Of a stretch of DNA of 64,000 bases, positions 45,947 through 57,688 are shown in pieces. This DNA comes from Larix kaempferi (Eukaryota; Streptophyta; Pinopsida; Pinales; Pinaceae), in NCBI GenBank assembly GCA_027924585.1, contig BSBM01000762.1, positions 10,078,501 to 10,142,500 on the forward strand. The letters run 5' to 3'. Position 1 is the stretch's first letter; every line of letters starts with the position of its first letter. The translations under genes were made by a program, and so were the position numbers. The notes under the pieces were generated by a model. The model saw nothing but the letters and a program-made list of their open reading frames with translations. It did no database searches and was not told where the DNA came from.

Positions 45947-46550
45947 TGTTGATGTATATGTAACTTCGGAATGTATTTCATCTATGTATTTCATATATAT
46001 TTATTGTACCCTTATAAGAAATGTGTTATTCCTCTATAAGGAAGTGTCGTCATGTGTATCAACAAGTGTCGCAAGTGTGTGTACTTGGCGACGGGTTATT
46101 AGACCACCATGTGTGGGGTCGTTCCTGAAATATATATTATATTGTGGATGTACCTAGCTAGACAAGTCGGACCCATAAGGTCATTGGGAAAACAGGTTAG
46201 TATAAATAGAGATCAGGAGATCTCTATTTTGATCATTCGGAAACTCACACTTCTCTTACTCAGAAAGTAGTGCACTAGTGAGGAGGAGGATCATCTACTA
46301 CTAGGAAAATATCTTAGTGTATTTTGCTTGTACTTTGGTTGAGCCATTGCTCTCTCTATCTTTGAGGAAGTTGCGGGGTTTTTCACCTTAGGGTTTTCCC
46401 CACAGAAACTCTGTGTCTCTTGTCTCTCATGCTTTTGATTCTTGTGATGCTTGTGATGCTTATTATGATTGTTATGCATTGATATACTGCACATGTTATT
46501 CTCTCAGTAAAGATCCTAGAGTATTGTGAATTAATGCTCAAAATTTAACA
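45947..46550 (+). repeat. 5' LTR of copia E
   Basis: 604 bp, TGTTGATG to AACA. One U3 repeat (GGGTTATTAGACCACC, about 46094). TATAAATAG at 46201-46209 overlaps a perfect 11-bp stem (46204-46214 with 46219-46229). Confidence 0.9.
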
Positions 46551-46562
46551 TGGTATTAGAGC
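46551..46562 (+). other. Primer-binding site of copia E
   Basis: TGGTATTAGAGC, one C-to-T change from the standard Met-tRNA site. Confidence 0.85.
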
Positions 46563-47123
46563 TAACCTGAGAAGAAGACATTTTGCAGTGACGAAAACTT
46601 GAGTTTCTTGTTTATTGGGTTTCTCTCCACATATTTTGGAAAAGCAGTATAGTAGATTGACTCTACTCATCAAGGAGAATCTATCTATCCAATCATAATT
46701 CAATTCTGAGCATTTTCAGATTTGGCCCTAAAAATTAGGGTTTCCACAAAAATATGAATTTCTGAAATCTGAAGACATAGCTAGAATCTCCTTGCAAAAA
46801 TCAAAGTTTAGACCTTTGGATCGAGATTTTTGGCTGGGTAGATCTCCAGGAAACTCAAACCCTAATTCAGGGATCTCCCAGTGAACCCGGGAGGACAAAA
46901 AGGAAAATCTGAAGGGTAAAGCTTTGCTAATCTCAAATTCTAAATACACCAAGCTGATCCGCTCATCAAGGCACATCTTTCTATACTTTCAGAAAGTTGA
47001 AATTCACATTTTGAATTTTTCTGGTTTTTCCGACAAACCCAAATCCGGGACCAGATCCAGTTTTTAGCATTTCAAGTGGTAAGACCTAAATATTTTCTAT
47101 TTCCATTTGAAGTACTCTTTAAG
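46563..47123 (+). other. Leader of copia E
   Basis: Non-coding. Shares the AAATC(A/G)AAGTTTAGA-type unit with the leaders of A, D, H and I, but lacks their block containing the CACGTG palindrome. Confidence 0.6.
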
Positions 47124-49585
47124 ATGTCTCACCACACCAAGCTTGAGGATAAGCTTGAAGGAGTTGATAACTTTCGAGCTTGGAAGTATAGGATTGGGTT
47201 AATCCTGGAAGAGAATGAGTTGGACTCATATATAAAAGAAGACATCTCTATCCCGGAGGATGAAGAGGCTAAGGTATTGCATGAGAAGAACTTGGTCAAG
47301 GAAAAGAGAATCATTGCTAATTCTATCAAAGACCATCTCATACCCCATGTGTTTTCTCTAAAGACACCCAAAGATATGTTTGACTCTTTGACCAAGTTAT
47401 TTGAAGGGGAGAACATAAATCGGAAGATGACTCTGCGGAATCAATTGAAAGGGGTCAAGATGTTGAATGGAGAAACCATTCAATCTTACTTCTCCAAGGT
47501 ATCTCAGATCAAGGAACAACTTGAAGCTATGGATGAAGTAGTGGACAATGGTGAAATTGTTATGACCACTCTGAATGGCCTACCTAGGTCATGGGACTCC
47601 TTTATTCAAGGAATCTGTGCAAGAAAAAAATTGATCTCTTTCAGTAGACTATGGGAGGAATTCTCTCAAGAAGAAGCTAGGCTTGTGGCCCGAGAAGAAA
47701 AGATGGGAAATGAAGATCAAGCTCTCACAGCACATGCCAAGAAAGGAAAGTCCAAGAAGGAATCATCTCATAACAGGAAATTCTCACACCACCATTATCA
47801 TAAAGATATGAAAGATCTCAGATGCTTCAATTGCAATGAGAAGGGACACTTTGCTTCAGATTTTTCCAAGAAGAAGAAAGACAACAACAACAACTTCAAA
47901 AAAAAGAAGAAGAATAACAAAAGAAGATATCATGCTCATGCTACCGAAGATGATGAACCCCCAAAGAAGAAGGCTATGGAAGAAAGTGATAGTGATGATG
48001 ACTCATTAAGTGAAGAAGAGTATGTTCTAATTTTTTCTCTCACAGGTACTATCTCCCATGGTTGTAATGATTGGTTAATTGACAGTGGGGGTTCCAAACA
48101 CATGACTGGGTTTAAGGAATCTTTTGTGAATCTATCTGAACATGAATCACCCCATAAGGTGAAACTTGGGGATGATTATCAATACCCAATAAAAGGAAGT
48201 GGTGAAGCCTCCTACAACCTAGATTCTGGAAAATATTTGAAGATGAAATAAGTCCTTTATGTACCTGGGCTCAAGAAGAACTTACTCTCCCTCTCTGCAT
48301 TGGATGCAAAAGCTATGAGGGTTGCATTTGTGGATGGACAAGTCCTAATGTGGCCAAAGGGAAAAACCATAGATGATGCAGTAGTGATTGGAGAGCAAGA
48401 GGGAGGTTTGTATAAATTGAAGGAAAAACCTGAACATGCCATGGTGCATGAATCCATGGAGCCAAGTGAACTTTGGCATAGAAGACTTGCTCATATGCAC
48501 TATAGGGAACTTCCAATTGAAAGCAAGGCTGTAGAGGGTCTTCCTAAAATCAAGACCAAACATGAAGGTGTTTGCAAAGGATGTGCAAAAGGTAAGAACA
48601 TTAAGAAGGATTTCCCAAGCAGTGAAAGCAAGGCAATGGATATCCTGGAAATCATCCACTCAGATGTATCTGGACCTATGTCATCCAGTTCTCTAAGTGG
48701 GTATGTTTACTATGTCTCATTTATTGATGACTTCTCTAGGAAGACTTGGGTATACTTCTTGAAGAACAAAGATGATGTGTTTGATAATTTCAAGGAATTC
48801 AAAACCTTGATGGAGAATTAAACTGACACGAAGATCAAAACATTCAGATCCGACAATGGTGGAGAATTCACCTCAGGTGACTTCAAGAAGCTTTGCAGTG
48901 ATTCAGGGATTAAGAGGGAGTTGACTGCTCCTTATAATCCTCAACAGAATGAAGTTGTAGAAAGGAAGAACAGAACAATCATGGAAGTAGCAAGGGCAAT
49001 GTTTCATGACCAGGATCTACCCATGCATCTATGGGCAGAAGCAGCTAGAATAGCTGTATATGTGCAAAACAGAACACCCCACAAGATATTGGACAACAAG
49101 ACACCAGAAGAGGTCTTTTCTGGTAAGAAACCTGAAGTCAGCCATCTCAGAATATTTGGTTGTCCAGTATACACTCATGTCCCAAAGGAAAAGAGGACCA
49201 AACTAGATCCTTCAGGAAAGAAAGGTATGTTTGTGAGTTACAGTGAAAGCTCGAAGGCTTACATAATATACTTTCCAGGGTTCAGAAAGATCGATGTTAG
49301 CAGGGATGTAACATTTGATGAAAACTCAGCATTCATCACATCAAGGAAGGCACCTATCGAAGTTTATGAAGAACCTAAGGAAACTAGATTTCAAGGCACT
49401 ACCATGACTGAAGCAATTCCAGAAGTCGTTCATGAGTTTGAAGATCTGCAAGAACCTGTAGATCCTCCCCGTGAGGATAACTCTCACAAGAGGAAACTTG
49501 CATGGGATAGAGAGCTCATTCAAGATGCAGAAAGATTTGGCATTCCAGAAGAAGAACACAGAGCAAAGAAGAGAACCAGATCACA
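47124..49585 (+). pseudogene. gag-protease-integrase polyprotein of copia E (two stops)
   Basis: The best start is ATG 47124 (MSHHTKLEDKLEGVDNF); earlier in-frame codons look like leader. Domains are gag (to about 47700), a zinc knuckle CFNCNEKGHFASDF (47823-47864, last Cys replaced by Phe), protease active site WLIDSGGSKHMTG (about 48070), integrase zinc region LWHRRLAHMHY, then VCKGCAKGK (48470-48600), and integrase core HSDVSGP, RSDNGGEF and EVVERKN with all three acids. The tail ends at HVPKEKRTKLDPSGKKGMF and beyond. The whole stretch is in one frame. TAA stops at 48249-48251 and 48819-48821 fit CAA-to-TAA. The frame then enters the copia H insertion. Confidence 0.85.
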
Positions 49586-50231
49586 TGTTAAATTTTCAAA
49601 ATTTACTTCAACCTGATCTAGGATCTTAACTGAGAGAACAACATGTACAGAAAATCTATAGCATATCAATCATAGACACAATAATGCAAGCACACAAGAG
49701 ACACAGAGTTTACTTGGGGAAAACCATAAAGGTGAAAAACCCCAATAACTTCCTCAGAGATAGATAGAGCAATGATACAACTAGAATACAAGATATTGTC
49801 TTCTCCTAGTAGCAGAGCCTCCTCCTCCACAAGTGCGCCACTCTCCAAAGTGTGAGTGAGAGAATAGAATGTGTAAAATGAGAGAGACACACTCTTTATT
49901 TATACACTAACTTGACTTGACCTTTACTCAACTAGGTCGGCCTCAACTTAACCACTTAACATAATGCTGACTAGGCCGACCCCCACTAGGGTGGTCTAAT
50001 AACACTTTGACCCACATGGCCAACCCCCAATAGGGTGGTCTAATAACCCTTTGATCCACATGACTTATATAGGGTCGACCCCAACAAGGTGGTCTAATAA
50101 CCCATCAAGTATAAGTTACGACACCTACAATATAAATGACGACACTTTCGTATAGAGGAATAATAACATCTCTATAGGAATACAATATACATATATGTGA
50201 AATACATTCCGAAGTTACATATACATCAACA
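49586..50231 (-). repeat. 3' LTR of copia H
   Basis: 646 bp with three U3 repeats (GGTGGTCTAATAAC words at 49990, 50034 and 50088, plus strand). TATAAATA on the minus strand near 49898, with a short AGAG/CTCT stem. Confidence 0.92.
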
Positions 50232-50246
50232 CTCCCTCTTAACTAG
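50232..50246 (-). other. Polypurine tract of copia H
   Basis: Minus strand CTAGTTAAGAGGGAG directly before the 3' LTR. Confidence 0.82.
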
Positions 50247-50459
50247 GAAGGTATTTCTTGACACAGTTCTTCTAGCACAAGTCATCTTCTCTGGATCATC
50301 ATCACTGGATAATCGTCATCAAGTCATCATCATCGTCACTGCTGCTGCTATCTCAATCAATCTATGAATCTACTCATTATAGGAAGTTCTACAGATCCAG
50401 TCCTTTTTCATACTAGATTTAGGCCCACCACCTGCAGGTCTTCATCATCATTGGCCATA

Positions 50460-51620
50460 CTATGGAATCCTCAGGACTTATTACGTGCGTCACAAAACTT
50501 GGCTGCAGCATCCCAGGCTATTACAAGCACACAAATCTACCGGTCGGATCTCCCATGAGCACATTACATGTGACCCATCACAAAACCTGGCTGAAGCATC
50601 CCAAGCTGTTACGAACACACAGCTCTACCTGTCGGATCTCCCAAGAGCACATTACATGTGATGTCACCATAAAACCTCGCTGAAGCATCCCAGGTTGTTA
50701 CGAGCACACAGCTCTACCTATCAGATCTCCCAGGAGCACATTACATGTGGTCCACCACAAAACCTGGCTGAAGCATCTAAGGCCTTTTTCATCCTTTCCA
50801 GATCTCCCAGGAGCAAATTACATTTGGTCATGGCAAAACTTGGCTGAAGCATATGAGGCCTTTTTCATCCTGTCCAGATCTCCCAAGAGAAAATTACATG
50901 CGATAGGAAAAAACCTCGCAAGAGCATCTCAAGATGTTACGGGTACAAAACTCCGACATGAAGATCTCCCAAGGCACAAATTACATGTCCTCCTAGATCA
51001 ATGTCTCGAAAGAGCATCCCAAGCTGTTACGGGTACACAACTCCGACCTATAGGATCTCCCATACATGCTCATCTGCACAACCTAATCCACGGCCACAAA
51101 GTATCATCCTGATACTCACCATACATGATTCTGATGTACACATGATCATCCTGATCATCATCACTACAACATCCTGCTTCATATCATCTACAGCAACATC
51201 CTGAAGCTCGTCATCCATGATCATCCTGATCATACAATGCATCTACCTGATGCATACCAGTATCTACCTAATACATATCATCATACATCATCCACCTGAT
51301 CATACAATGTATCCACCTGATACAAATACAAAAACATGATCCACCTGATCATACCTGATACATATCAACATACATGATCTACCTGATCAAACACAGTATC
51401 CACCTGATACATATACAGATACATGGTCCAAGCATCCAACATGATGCATATACAAAACACATACAAATGATCCGACTAATCATATCCAGTATCCAACATG
51501 ATGCGTACATACATAAATGATACAACTGATCATAACAAGCATCCAACATGATGCAATGATCCAACTGATCATAACAAGCATCCAACATGATGCATATACA
51601 TATACAGAGTAGTAACTGGA
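50460..51620 (-). repeat. Tandem arrays of copia H
   Basis: 50480-51060: diverged units with GAAGCATCCCA(A/G)G, TGTTACGA(A/G)CACACAGCTC and GGATCTCCCA. 51060-51240: single-copy version of the DDELQDVAVDDM peptide repeat on the minus strand. 51240-51620: ATCCACCTGATCATAC and CATCCAACATGATGCATA units. These match the three array types of copia A. Confidence 0.82.
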
Positions 51621-51960
51621 GCCTTGTCCTGATGCTCATCATCCATGATCCTCCTGATCATCATAGCATTGTCCTCTTCAGATCATCTCATCATCCACGA
51701 AGCATAGCCCAGATGCACATCATCCATCACTTACACCACCGACATGGGAGAACACATTTACCACCATTCGGGGAAGGCTCCAACCCTTACTTTTTCACCA
51801 TGGGAGAACACATCTACCACCATGTGAAAAATGGCTCAGCAACTACATCATGACCAAGGGAGAACACATTAACCATGTCAGAAAATCTCATGTGCATCTG
51901 CATCTCTCAGACTCATCACTTCCCTTTGGAAGGAACCTCGATCTAAAGTGCACCAAGCCT
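51621..51960 (-). other. 3' tail of copia H with short repeats
   Basis: Three copies of a GGGAGAACACAT(T/C)(T/A)ACCA word at about 51750, 51803 and 51860. No gene. Confidence 0.5.
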
Positions 51961-52726
51961 CTCTCTGAAGTACTCAAACTACACTCTAGCCAACGGCTTA
52001 GCCAATACATCTGCAACCTGAGCATCCATCGCAACATACTCTGGCCAACGACTTAGCCAATACATGTGCAACCTGATCCCTATCTATAGCACTACCTGCC
52101 CAATTTGAATCAACATAACCCTACAGGTTAAACTTTTGATTCACATCATACTTGAACCCATAATCAACTGTACCCCTTAGAATATGCTTTACAACAACTA
52201 GGTGAACACTCCTTAGATCCATCAGGAACTGGCTCAATGTGTTCACCGCAAAGCAAATATCTGGTCTCGTGTTCATCAGGTACATAAAGGACCCAATCAT
52301 CTGACGATACATACTGATATTAACTGACTCAAATGAAGCATCACATAAAAGCTTCAGGTTTGATGCCATAGGTGTGGCCATAGCCTTGCAGTCCATCATC
52401 CCAAACCTCTTCAGGATCTATACTACATACTTCCCTTGTCCAAGGAAGATTCCATCTGCACTCTGCCACACCTCCATGCCAAAAACAAATAGTGCATCAT
52501 CCCCAAGTTCTTCATCTCGAACTCAGCAGCAAGCTTCTGCTGCATGTCGGCAATCAATCTATCCTCACCTGTTACAAACAGGTCATCCACATAGTAGTAT
52601 CACTGGATTGCCTTCCTCAACCTTGTAGTAAAGGTTGAAATCCTCTTTATTCTTGGTAAAGCCCAAACTGGATAGAAAGCTGTCTATCCTACCATACCAA
52701 GTTCTGCACATAGAAAGCTGTATATC
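51961..52726 (-). pseudogene. RT and RNase H remnants of copia H
   Basis: Minus strand: after the GT-AG block comes VQNLVW/RTWYGRIDSFL (about 52705), then KVEEGNPVILLL-like coding, with the active site near 52590 read as YYVDDLFVTG after a shift. Then MMDCKAMATPMASNLKLLC, MYRQMIGSFMYLMNTRPD (52399-52121), and VDSNWAGSAIDR, after which the RNase H core is missing and the text jumps to a duplicated VLAKPLARV end (about 52050 and 51990). RT residues before TWYGRID are also deleted. Non-functional. Confidence 0.78.
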
Positions 52727-54237
52727 CTACAAAACAAGTTAAATTGCATGATTAGAAAACATCTCATAGTTTTCAGAACAAATTCTTACACATAAAGAAA
52801 TATGTCATACAGTCATGCAATTATCTTAGCCAATGCTTCAATATAACATTTATCCATATTCTGTAACTTTCTAGATGCCTTCCAATCTCTACCAGAACAT
52901 TGTTAAGAGTGTGCACAACTCCTAACATGTCAGCAAAGAGGTTTCATTCTAGATAAGTAGCAATGGAATGTTGTATAGTGCCATAGGCCACTTACGCATG
53001 TATATTAGTAGTATAATGTTCATCAATGCAACTATTCTAATATGCATAATACACAACCTAATTCTAGGAACATAAGCATATACATCATTGAATAACATTA
53101 TTTAAACAAACAACTATGTAAGAAATGACAATTCAAATACTTATCTTCGTTTGATTGTTGGGTTGACTCCCTCTGAGTATTTGCTTCTTTTCTGCAACTC
53201 CATTCTGATGTGGATTGTGAGAAGTGGTCAACTCCCTCTGAATATATGCATCCTTGCAGAAACTACTGGAGTGTGCTCCCTCTTGATATTTTCTTCCTGG
53301 ATTACCTATCCTTGAACTTATATTCATTCTCAATCCCTATGCATGCTTGTTAGTATCATCATTGTGTTATCCTCTAGGTCTGATACATAATCAAAAATTC
53401 ATTAGTATAGTCTTAATATTATCAAAACATAATAATCTAAAGCATATATAGTCAGGATCATTTCAAACACAAATAATAAACATTAGTATTCAAGGTTTCA
53501 ACGAAGTCTTCTTTAACTCATGCATATTCTTATTTGATCATAGGACTCTTCTGGTTAGTTAAATCATTAATCAAGATAAGAGATATAATATGCTTAAAAC
53601 CTGTGATTACTCAAACCTATACCTTCATGATTCTCCTGGTTAGTCATATCATCAATTATGGTAAGAAACATAATATGCATACAACCATGACTATTCAAAC
53701 CTATGACTTCATGAATAATCATTATCAACAACACAACAGTATAAGATCCTAACAGAAGGTAGGATTCTAGCTTGATATAGGAAAAACATACCTGGATTAG
53801 CATGCTAGCTAGTTATGTCTAACATACCCGCATAATGTCTTCTGGTTCTCTTCAATGACTTGTGCTAGTAACCTGCATGTCTCATAAGTTATCCATTATA
53901 GAACCAAGTTATACATACCTCGTAAGTAGATTTTATAAGTGATCCATGATAATGGATGAATCTTTGTCTTCATGTCATCATGATCATATGTTCTTGAACT
54001 AGAACATGATTTGTCTTTCTTGGTGTACCTTTCATGTTAGCGAACAACATAAACCTTATACAACGTCACAATGCATTAGTACAATCATAAGTGTCAAAAC
54101 CTTAATCAAAGAATATATTCTATGAAGGTAATACGACAAGTCTAGTAATTAATCAAGATTGTACTGTAATGATATGAAGACAAACATATCATATACTTAA
54201 CTATGAATAGAATTCGAAACATACCTATAAGCCATAC
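52727..54237 (-). other. GT-AG-bounded block of copia H
   Basis: On the minus strand it begins GACAG|GTATGGCT and ends TTTTGTAG|GATATA. An integrase relic is readable at 53180-53270 (DAYIQRELTTSHNPHQNGVA, then EKK), aligning with IKRELTAPYNPQQNEVVERK of copia E. The rest is AT-rich and collinear with the blocks of A, D and I. Confidence 0.6.
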
Positions 54238-54565
54238 CTGTCAAGATTGCTTGTAATCTTCTTATGGAAGGCCTTAGCCTCATCTCCCTCTGAAACAGGA
54301 ACTTCTTCACTTATGCAAGTGACCAATCCATCATCTTCTAGGATTAACCCAATCCACTTGATTAGCAGGAATTGGATCTAGAGCTGTAATAGGGTTTGTC
54401 AGAGAAACCCAAAAAATTCAAACTTCCGAAAGGATATAAATATGCGCCTTGATGAGATAATCAAGCTGGTATATTCAGAATTTGAAAACTGCAAAGTTTC
54501 ACTCCTCAATTTTGCCTTTGAAACTTCCGGATTCACTGGACGTGACCCCGAACTGGGGTTTGATG
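54238..54565 (-). other. gag stub and inner leader of copia H
   Basis: The gag stub (minus, about 54340-54238) keeps LILEDDGLVTCISEEVPVSE, then GDEAKAFHKK. The leader continues to the copia I insertion at 54566 and resumes at 61917. Confidence 0.6.
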
Positions 54566-55215
54566 TGTTAATTTTTCTGAATTTACTTCAATATGATCTA
54601 GGATCTTAACTGAGAGAACAACATGTACAGCATATCTACAGCATATCAATCATGGAGACAATAATGCAAGCACACAAGAGACACAAAGATTTACTTGGGG
54701 AAAACCATAAAGGTGAAAAACCCCAATAACTTCCTCAGAGATAGATAGAGCAATGATACAACCAATCAAGAGAGATAGACATAACCTAGCAGCAGATCCT
54801 CCTCCTCCATAAGTGCGCCTCTCCTCCTTGAGAGCATGTGTGAGAAGTGAGTGAGTAAATAGAGTGCCTCCCGCACTCTATTTATACTTGACTTGACTTG
54901 CCTTTTTACCTAACTCATGTAGGCTCGAACTTAACCACATAATATAATGCTGACTGGGCCGACCCCCAATAGGGTGGTCTAATAACCCTTTGACCCACAT
55001 GGCCGACCCCCAATAGGGTGGTCTAATAACCCTTCGACCCACATGACTTATACAGGGCCGACCCCAAACAAGGTGGTCTAATAACCCATCAAATATAAGT
55101 TACGACACTTACAATATAAATGATGACACTTCCGTATAGAGGAATAATAACATCTCTATAGGAATACAATATACATATATGTGAAATACATTCCGAAGTT
55201 ACATATACATCAACA
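54566..55215 (-). repeat. 3' LTR of copia I
   Basis: 650 bp with three U3 repeats (about 54972, 55016 and 55073). A perfect 12-bp stem (54856-54867 with 54873-54884) overlaps the minus-strand TATA box. Confidence 0.95.
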
Positions 55216-55230
55216 CTCCCTCTTAACTAG
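55216..55230 (-). other. Polypurine tract of copia I
   Basis: Minus strand CTAGTTAAGAGGGAG next to the 3' LTR. Confidence 0.85.
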
Positions 55231-55454
55231 GAAGGTATTTCTCAGCACAGTTCTTCTAGCACAAGTCATCTTCTCTGGATCATCGTCACTGGATAATCGT
55301 CATCGAGTCATCATCATCGTCACTGCTGCTGCTATCTCAATCAATCTCTGAATCTACTCGTCATAGGAAGTTCTACAGATCCAGTCCTTTTTCATACTGG
55401 ATGTAGGCCCACCACCTGCAGGTCTTCGTCATCACTGGCCATACTGTGGAATCC

Positions 55455-55980
55455 TCAGGACTTTTACGTGCGTCACAAAACCTCGCAAGAGCATCCCAGG
55501 ATGTTACGAGCACACAGCTCTACCTATAGGATCTCCCAGGGCAACGAATTACATGTGACCTCACCACAAAACCTCGCAAGAGCATCCCAGGCTGTTACGA
55601 GCACACAGCTCTACCTATAGGATCTCCCAGGGCAACGCATTACATGTGGTCATGGCAAAACCTCGCAAGAGCATCCCAGGACTGATTACGGGCACACAGC
55701 CCAACCTATCGGATCTCCCAGGGAAACGAATTACATGCCATAGGACAAAACCTCGCAAGAGCATCTGCCAGATATCCCAGGGCAACGAATTACATGCCAT
55801 AGGCAAAACCTCGCAAGACTATCTGCAGATCTCCCAGGGCAACGAATTACATGTCCTCCCAGAGCAAAACCTCGAAAGAGCATTTGCCAGATGTCCCAGG
55901 GCAACGAATTACATGCCATAGGCAAAACCTCGTAAGACCATCTGCAAATCTCCCAGGGCAACGAATTACATGCTCATCTG
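55455..55980 (-). repeat. Copia I array a
   Basis: Seven to eight units containing AAAACCTCGCAAGAGCATC and TCTCCCAGGGCAACGAATTA, spaced about 50-95 bp through internal deletions. Counterpart of array 3 of copia A. Confidence 0.87.
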
Positions 55981-56029
55981 CACAACCTGATCCACGGCCA
56001 CAAAGTATCAACCTGATACTCACCATACA

Positions 56030-56300
56030 TCATCCTGATGTATCCATGATCATCCTGATCATCATCACTACAACGTCCTGCTGCATGTCATCTGGAGCAA
56101 CATCCTGAAGCTCTTCATCTATGATCATCCTGATCATCACTGCAACATCCTGCTGCATGTCATCTGGAGCAACATCCTGAAGCTCGTCATCTATGATCAT
56201 CCTGATCATCACTGCAACATCCTGCTGCATGTCATCTGGAGCAACATCCTGAAGCTCGTCATCTACGATCATCCTGATCATCAATGCAACATCCTGCTGC
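56030..56300 (-). repeat. Copia I array b, 72-bp in-frame units
   Basis: Three near-identical 72-bp units. On the minus strand they are open and encode a repeated DDELQDVAPDDMQQDVA peptide, counterpart of array 2 in copia A. Confidence 0.87.
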
Positions 56301-56600
56301 ATACCAAGTATCTACCTGATACATATCATCATACATGATCCTCCTGATCATCAATGCAACATCCTGCTGCATACCAAGTATCTACCTGATACATATCATC
56401 ATACATGATCCTCCTGATCATCAATGCAACATCCTGCTGCATGCCAAGTATCTACCTGATACATATCATCATACATGATCCTCCTGATCATCAATGCAAC
56501 ATCCTGCTGCATACCAAGTATCTACCTGATACATATCATCATACATGATCCTCCTGATCATCAATGCAACATCCTGCTGCATACCAAGTATCTACCTGAT
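56301..56600 (-). repeat. Copia I array c, near-perfect 70-bp units
   Basis: ATACCAAGTATCTACCTGAT recurs at 56301, 56371, 56441, 56511 and 56581, an exact 70-bp period. One substitution is seen (56443). Very recent amplification. Confidence 0.93.
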
Positions 56601-56842
56601 ACATATACAGATACATGGTCCAAGCATCCAACATGATGCATATAAAATACATACACATGATCCAACTGATCATATCCAGCATCCAACATGATGCGTACAT
56701 ACATACATAAAATGATCCAACTTATCATATCCAGCAGAAACTAGAACATCATCCTGATGTTCATCATCCAGCGCTTACATTCACAGCCATGTGAAGGATC
56801 CTCCTTCCAACATGCTTGGAATGGCTTCAGCAAATGTGTCCA
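56601..56842 (-). other. Short non-coding stretch of copia I
   Basis: Related to array 1 of copia A (CATCCAACATGATGCGTA words), then the tail after RNase H. No gene. Confidence 0.5.
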
Positions 56843-57688
56843 TCACTTCTTCCTCGAAGTGTCCTCGATCTGAATAACGCCAAGCCTCTCTCTGAAGTAC
56901 TCGAACTTCACCCTGGCTAGTGGCTTCGTCAGCACATCTGCAATCTGCTCGTCCGTCGCAACATACAGGAGCTTCACAGCTCCTCTCTGCACCATATCCC
57001 TGATATAGTGGTATTTAATCTCTATGTGTTTCGACCTGTCATGAAACACTGGGTTCTCGGACAGCTTCACACAACTCTGGTTATCACAGAAGATACCAGT
57101 AGCTTCCAATGGGAGATCAAATAACTCAGACAGTAGCTTCCGTAGCCATACTGCCTCACAACTAGCTGAACAGGCTGCAACATACTCTGCCTCAGCTGTA
57201 CTCAGTGCTACGCAGGATTGCTTCCTGCTAAACCAAAAGATCACACCTGATCCCATACTGAAGCAACACCCAGATGTACTCTTCCTATCTGCAGCACTGC
57301 CAGCCCAATCTGAATCAACATAACCCTGCAGGTTAAACTTTTGATTCGCCTCATATCTGAGCCCATAATCCACTGTACCCTTCAGGTACCTCAGAACATG
57401 CTTTACAGCAACCAGGTGAACACTCCTCGGATCCGTCAGGAACTGGCTCAATGTGTTCACAGCAAAGCAAATATCTGGTCTCGTGTTCGTCAGGTACATC
57501 AAGGACCCAATAATCTGACGATACATAGAAACATCAACTGGCTCAGATGAAGTATCACAAAGAAGCTTTAGATTCAATGCCATAGGTGTGGCCATAGCCT
57601 TGCAGTCCATCATCCCGAACCTCTTCAGGATCTCTATTGCATACTTCCCTTGTCCAAGGAAGATTCCACCACTCTGCCACACCTCCAT
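56843..57688 (-). CDS. Intact RNase H domain of copia I
   Basis: 281 open codons on the minus strand. Starts within the end of RT (MEVWQSGGIFLGQGKYAIE) and runs through MATPMALNLK and MYRQIIGSLMYLTNTRPDIC. The RNase H core follows: YVDSDWAGSAADRKSTSG (Asp), STAEAEYVAAC (Glu) and FCDNQSCVKLSENPVFHDRS (Asp). It ends QIADVLTKPLARVKFEYFRE and a natural stop at 56843. All catalytic acids are present. There is no evident own start signal; it was the C-terminal part of pol, and a frameshift now separates it from RT. RNase H would remove RNA from the cDNA hybrid. Confidence 0.75.
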   Translation of the reverse strand: MEVWQSGGIFLGQGKYAIEILKRFGMMDCKAMATPMALNLKLLCDTSSEPVDVSMYRQIIGSLMYLTNTRPDICFAVNTLSQFLTDPRSVHLVAVKHVLRYLKGTVDYGLRYEANQKFNLQGYVDSDWAGSAADRKSTSGCCFSMGSGVIFWFSRKQSCVALSTAEAEYVAACSASCEAVWLRKLLSELFDLPLEATGIFCDNQSCVKLSENPVFHDRSKHIEIKYHYIRDMVQRGAVKLLYVATDEQIADVLTKPLARVKFEYFRERLGVIQIEDTSRKK

